From the NCBI GenBank assembly GCA_003024175.1, contig MDYQ01000001.1, positions 248,001 to 312,000 of the forward strand: a stretch of 64,000 bases of DNA. Reading direction: 5' to 3'. The stretch comes from Planoprotostelium fungivorum. Its lineage: Eukaryota > Evosea > Variosea > Cavosteliida > Cavosteliaceae. The notes beneath the pieces are model-generated. The model saw nothing but the letters and a program-made list of their open reading frames with translations, was not told where the DNA came from and searched no databases. How positions within the stretch are numbered: the first letter of the stretch is position 1; each line of letters starts with the position of its first letter. Of the stretch, positions 62,501-64,000 are shown one piece after another. The translations under genes and the position numbers were made by a program.

Positions 62501-63647
62501 CCTCATCATCATGAAGAGGAGAGGCAAGAAGATCGAATTTCACGAGATCGATCTGGTCGAATCGTCGTCCCACTCCATTCCCACCAACCAGATTCATCTG
62601 GCAAGTGAGTGACGTTTCCCACCGATTCTCCACCCTAATCTCATCGTTCAGGTGAACACCTGTCATCTAGATGTAAGATGGCCAAATATCAGGTGAGTTG
62701 TAATCACGTGATATAAACTGATAAAATCAAGTTAGTCGATGTCGTATTGACCAAGAAGGAAGCCGATGGACAGAGTGACCTCCTCCTTCAGGTGGGTCTC
62801 GTAGAGAGTGTCATCTACAACGGGTCTGAACCGCATCCAGCGAATCAGGCACGTCAACATCGCACAATATTTGGGATGCTGGATCAATACCATCGGAGAA
62901 GCTTACCACGTGACCAGTTACGTACCCGGTGATCATCTCTCTCAGTGGATCAAATTAGGAGGGTACACGGATGATATGGCCAGACAGACGTGCGTAACCA
63001 CCACCTCTATATATGACATCATCTGACATCTTACGCAGAGTGCTGCAGCTGGCCAATGTGATGGCTCACTTGGTTCAGCAGGGGGTCAGAGATATCGATC
63101 TCACTGCGGAGAAGATCATCATGCAGCCTGACGAGAGAGGTTCTTATTCAGTCAAGCTGTGGGATTTTCGCTCGGTGTCCAATCTGCCTCCTCTGTACAC
63201 GGTGGGAACAGATGACGTCATCGTACGTCATGCTGACGGCTGTAGGCTCCAGAGAAGAAGAGCGGGGGAGTGGTCACAGAGGCATCGTTAGTGTGGGCGT
63301 TCGGAATCTTGGCATTACAGATTGCGGAGAGGAGATTGTATTTGAGAGGTGGGTGCCTCATGTCTTCGCAGGCTGATGATGCGACAGAGTCGACTTACAT
63401 TAGATACACGGACGGTGATGAATCGACGATCACAAGTATTGAATCATTCATCGCCGTGAGGTGAGAAGAAGATGAGAAGATGTGCTGTTGATCTGGTTAC
63501 AGCTTGCAGAAGAGTCCGAAGAGCAGAGCTTCGTTCATGGAGTTGTGTCAGAGGGGAAAGGAATGGTCGATCAGACCGAAACATGTATCATCAGACTTTG
63601 ATGATGACTTTGACGAAGAGCGTCAGTATAATACCAAAATGGCTTAA
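59588..63647 (+). CDS. LRR / Asn-Gly stalk / GPS receptor pseudokinase
   Basis: MPGRLALLAILWLTALVHSF is a signal peptide. A plant-like LRR N-cap follows (ELIDLYKSTNGDDWYEHTGW; CDFYGVTCDSMGQVVSL), then leucine-rich repeats (LDLLDLSSNHFSGSIPDLSA). An Asn/Gly/Gln/Ser-rich stalk of about 370 residues (60495-61610) is next, then a beta-rich region (YFDILVLRIASANLQKGENF) and a GPS motif at about 62208-62340: LTCVWWDKTVSSWKPDGC then VKCLCNHLTSFSLQI, with the HL/T triplet. One membrane span (GIGIGGFIFAAVVVTVIILI) ends in MKRRGKK. The cytoplasmic domain is kinase-like but degenerate: HVNIAQYLGCW, GVRDIDLTAEKIIM (Mg-binding Asn replaced by Lys), LWDFRSV in place of DFG, WAFGILALQIAE and SRASFMELC. It is probably a surface receptor or adhesion molecule with a non-catalytic signalling end. 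Confidence 0.78.
60495..61610 (+). repeat. Coding repeat: Asn/Gly-rich (NNGNGG) stalk
   Basis: About 370 residues of GN, NGG, GNQ and SSS words. A regular core of NNGNGG hexapeptides lies at about 61096-61230, and a Ser/Thr-rich break (STTSSESSTSSSTSSE) at about 60700-60770. The DNA repeats in 18-base steps, so slippage should change its length. Long open frames on the other strand here are by-products of the composition. Confidence 0.88.
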
Positions 63648-63782
63648 ATCTACGATAATGTGTACCACCAATAAAATGGATGTGTAGATTGACTTGAGAT
63701 CTACGGAAGAAAAATGCATTCTAGCGAGCCACCTGACCGCAAGATCATAACACATCGCGAGATGCAAAGAAGGTCTATTCGG

Positions 63783-64000
63783 ATGGAGGTATGGAGGAGA
63801 GGATGGCTCTCATCGATCTTCGCCTTGATGTCGATCCGAATGGCTGTCTCTCTGCCAACACAAGCACAACAGACGCAAGACCTCAACGATCTGTATACCA
63901 GCGCTGGAGGTACTATCCATCTTTGGTCTGTCACGCCTGATCGAGAATAGGAAGCTCCTGGTCAGGTAACAATGGGAACGGCTGGGGTGGCACCAATGCC
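63783..64000 (+). CDS. Start of a second LRR-type receptor (3' partial)
   Basis: MEVWRRGWLSSIFALMSIRM then AVSLPTQAQQ is a signal peptide. QDLNDLYTSAGG follows, and after a 60-base intron (about 63907-63969) GNNGNGWGGTNA, running off the window. The pattern L-x-x-L-Y-x-x-x-G-G-N-N-G-N-x-W resembles the LRR N-cap of the gene just upstream (LIDLYKSTNGDDW), so this is probably a tandem paralogue. An upstream in-frame ATG at 63714 is possible, but the signal peptide favours 63783. Confidence 0.6.

Overview
This window is nuclear DNA of a unicellular eukaryote. Genes are closely packed on both strands and cut by many very short GT-AG introns, mostly 35-60 bases, with donors like GTGAG. Every gene model below was built by joining exons by eye, so exon edges are approximate while start and stop positions were read directly. 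The gene content (many tyrosine-kinase-like kinases, C2/ankyrin/SAM kinase fusions, an ankyrin-CRIB-STE20 kinase, ARL1, Rab7, a metacaspase, secreted GMC oxidoreductase) suggests an amoebozoan. A TMEM237-like transition-zone protein, a tubulin-tyrosine-ligase-like enzyme and a soluble adenylyl cyclase suggest that it can build a cilium. A protosteloid, flagellate amoeba related to Planoprotostelium would fit; this is inference, not a database result.

Layout. 1-13 kb: the 3' part of an alpha/beta hydrolase, tRNA-Ala, ARL1, a C2-ankyrin-SAM-kinase, a GMC oxidoreductase, a small membrane protein, an SR-type splicing factor and Rab7. 13-24 kb: a kinase, small unknown genes, an acetyltransferase, a pseudokinase and a UV-damage endonuclease with a mitochondrial-type leader. 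24-36 kb: the cyclase, a C2 protein, TMEM237-like, a CaM-type kinase, TTLL and an F-box/JmjC oxygenase. 36-51 kb: 6-phosphogluconate dehydrogenase, a secreted protein, a Nudix hydrolase, a GPS-motif receptor pseudokinase, a second tRNA-Ala, the ankyrin-CRIB-STE20 kinase and a type I metacaspase. 51-59 kb: a head-to-head pair of large paralogues with a VioB-type ferritin-like domain. 59-64 kb: a second GPS-motif receptor pseudokinase with leucine-rich repeats and a long Asn/Gly-rich stalk, followed by the start of a third, related gene.

Three themes stand out. First, two receptors join a GPS motif (the autoproteolysis site of adhesion GPCRs) to a single membrane span and a degenerate kinase domain. 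Second, introns repeatedly carry short perfect palindromes (TGACGTCA, TCTACAACGTTGTAGA, GTCGAC, TACGTA types). Third, promoters and 3' ends are extremely compact: one divergent pair has start codons only 76 bases apart, and several stop codons lie inside or overlap an AATAAA. No CRISPR array, rRNA, retroelement, DNA transposon or viral fossil was recognised.
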